This document shows positions 63,875 to 64,000 of a stretch of DNA of 64,000 bases, one piece after another. Every line of letters starts with the position of its first letter. Positions within the stretch are counted from its first letter, which is position 1. The notes under the pieces are model-generated. The model searched no databases, had not been told where the DNA came from, and saw only the letters and a list, made by a program, of their open reading frames with translations. The position numbers were made by a program, and so were the translations under genes. Where the stretch lies: the NCBI GenBank assembly GCA_040756055.1, contig JBFLZR010000003.1:43160-107159 (forward strand), in the 5' to 3' direction. Source of the stretch: Candidatus Zixiibacteriota bacterium (GTDB lineage Bacteria; Zixibacteria; MSB-5A5; GN15; FEB-12).

Positions 63875-64000
63875 ATGGCTAAGGAGAAATTTGAACGGAC
63901 GAAGCCGCATGTTAACGTGGGCACGATTGGTCACGTGGATCATGGTAAGACGACGTTGACGGCGGCGATAACGATGTATTTGAGTCGTAAGAACAAGACG
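63875..64000 (+). CDS. tuf: Elongation factor Tu (copy 2), cut by the window end
   Basis: First 42 codons only. Identical base for base to 48015-48140, including all unusual ACG/TTG/ATA codons, while the upstream sequence differs. GGAGG lies 9 bases before the ATG. Last gene of the rpsL-rpsG-fusA-tuf set; the rest lies beyond the window. Confidence 0.97.
   Translation, partial: MAKEKFERTKPHVNVGTIGHVDHGKTTLTAAITMYLSRKNKT

Noticed and set aside
1..64000. CRISPR array, prophage or insertion sequence
   Set aside because: No regularly spaced short repeats, no integrase, transposase or phage structural genes seen.

Overview
The window is a contiguous piece of a bacterial chromosome of moderate GC content. 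It reads like an uncultured member of the FCB superphylum, perhaps close to candidate phylum Zixibacteria. That placement is inference from the mix of gene families (secreted multihaem cytochromes, DUF5777 and YceI proteins, many lipoproteins, LIM/DA1 peptidase) and was not tested by phylogeny. Gene density is high, spacing is tight with many ATGA/TGATG overlaps, and I see no prophage, insertion sequence or CRISPR array.

Layout. Positions 1-10,200 are an accessory region, mostly on the minus strand. It holds a ferritin-like protein, a small membrane protein, a VOC-nitroreductase fusion, a repeat-rich gap (1,754-2,523) and a secreted LIM-domain/DA1-type metallopeptidase. The peptidase gene is preceded by a decayed copy of tRNA-Arg. 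Next comes a secreted redox set: cupredoxin lipoprotein, DUF5777 protein, YceI protein, 13-haem cytochrome c, NrfD-like membrane subunit and Tat-exported four-cluster ferredoxin. The last three form one operon with a CRP/HcpR-like palindrome upstream and a strong terminator downstream. A second repeat-rich gap lies at 10,230-10,964. Positions 10,965-19,250 carry rlmN, two exported proteins of unknown function, a CtpA protease, a signal-peptidase-like membrane protein lacking the catalytic lysine, a HAD phosphatase, an alkyltransferase and an M29 aminopeptidase. Positions 19,595-25,640 hold a prepilin-like gene and a complete pilMNOPQ operon, followed by a large Ig-repeat lipoprotein. Positions 27,967-31,803 carry an acyl-CoA synthetase, YjbQ, MtnA and a SprT-like protein.

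The rest is mainly core genome. It includes rplM-rpsI-rpsB-tsf-pyrH-frr, then uppS-cdsA-ubiA-like-nlpC-uvrC, then xseA-xseB-ispA-dxs-nadK. The classical tRNA-Gly/tRNA-Thr-tuf-rpmG-tRNA-Trp-secE-nusG-rplKAJL-rpoBC-rpsL-rpsG-fusA-tuf block closes the window, which ends 42 codons into the second tuf.

How it fits together. The right half supplies translation, transcription and isoprenoid/phospholipid precursors (dxs, ispA, uppS, cdsA and a UbiA-type transferase share neighbourhoods). The left half looks like an electron-transfer module plus envelope proteins. The observations I rate highest are the bacterial DA1-like LIM peptidase and its tRNA-derived leader, the strongly deviant codon usage of tuf, the haem/NrfD/FeS operon with its palindromic operator, the interspersed repeat family, and a hairpin-rich RNA segment between rplJ and rplL.
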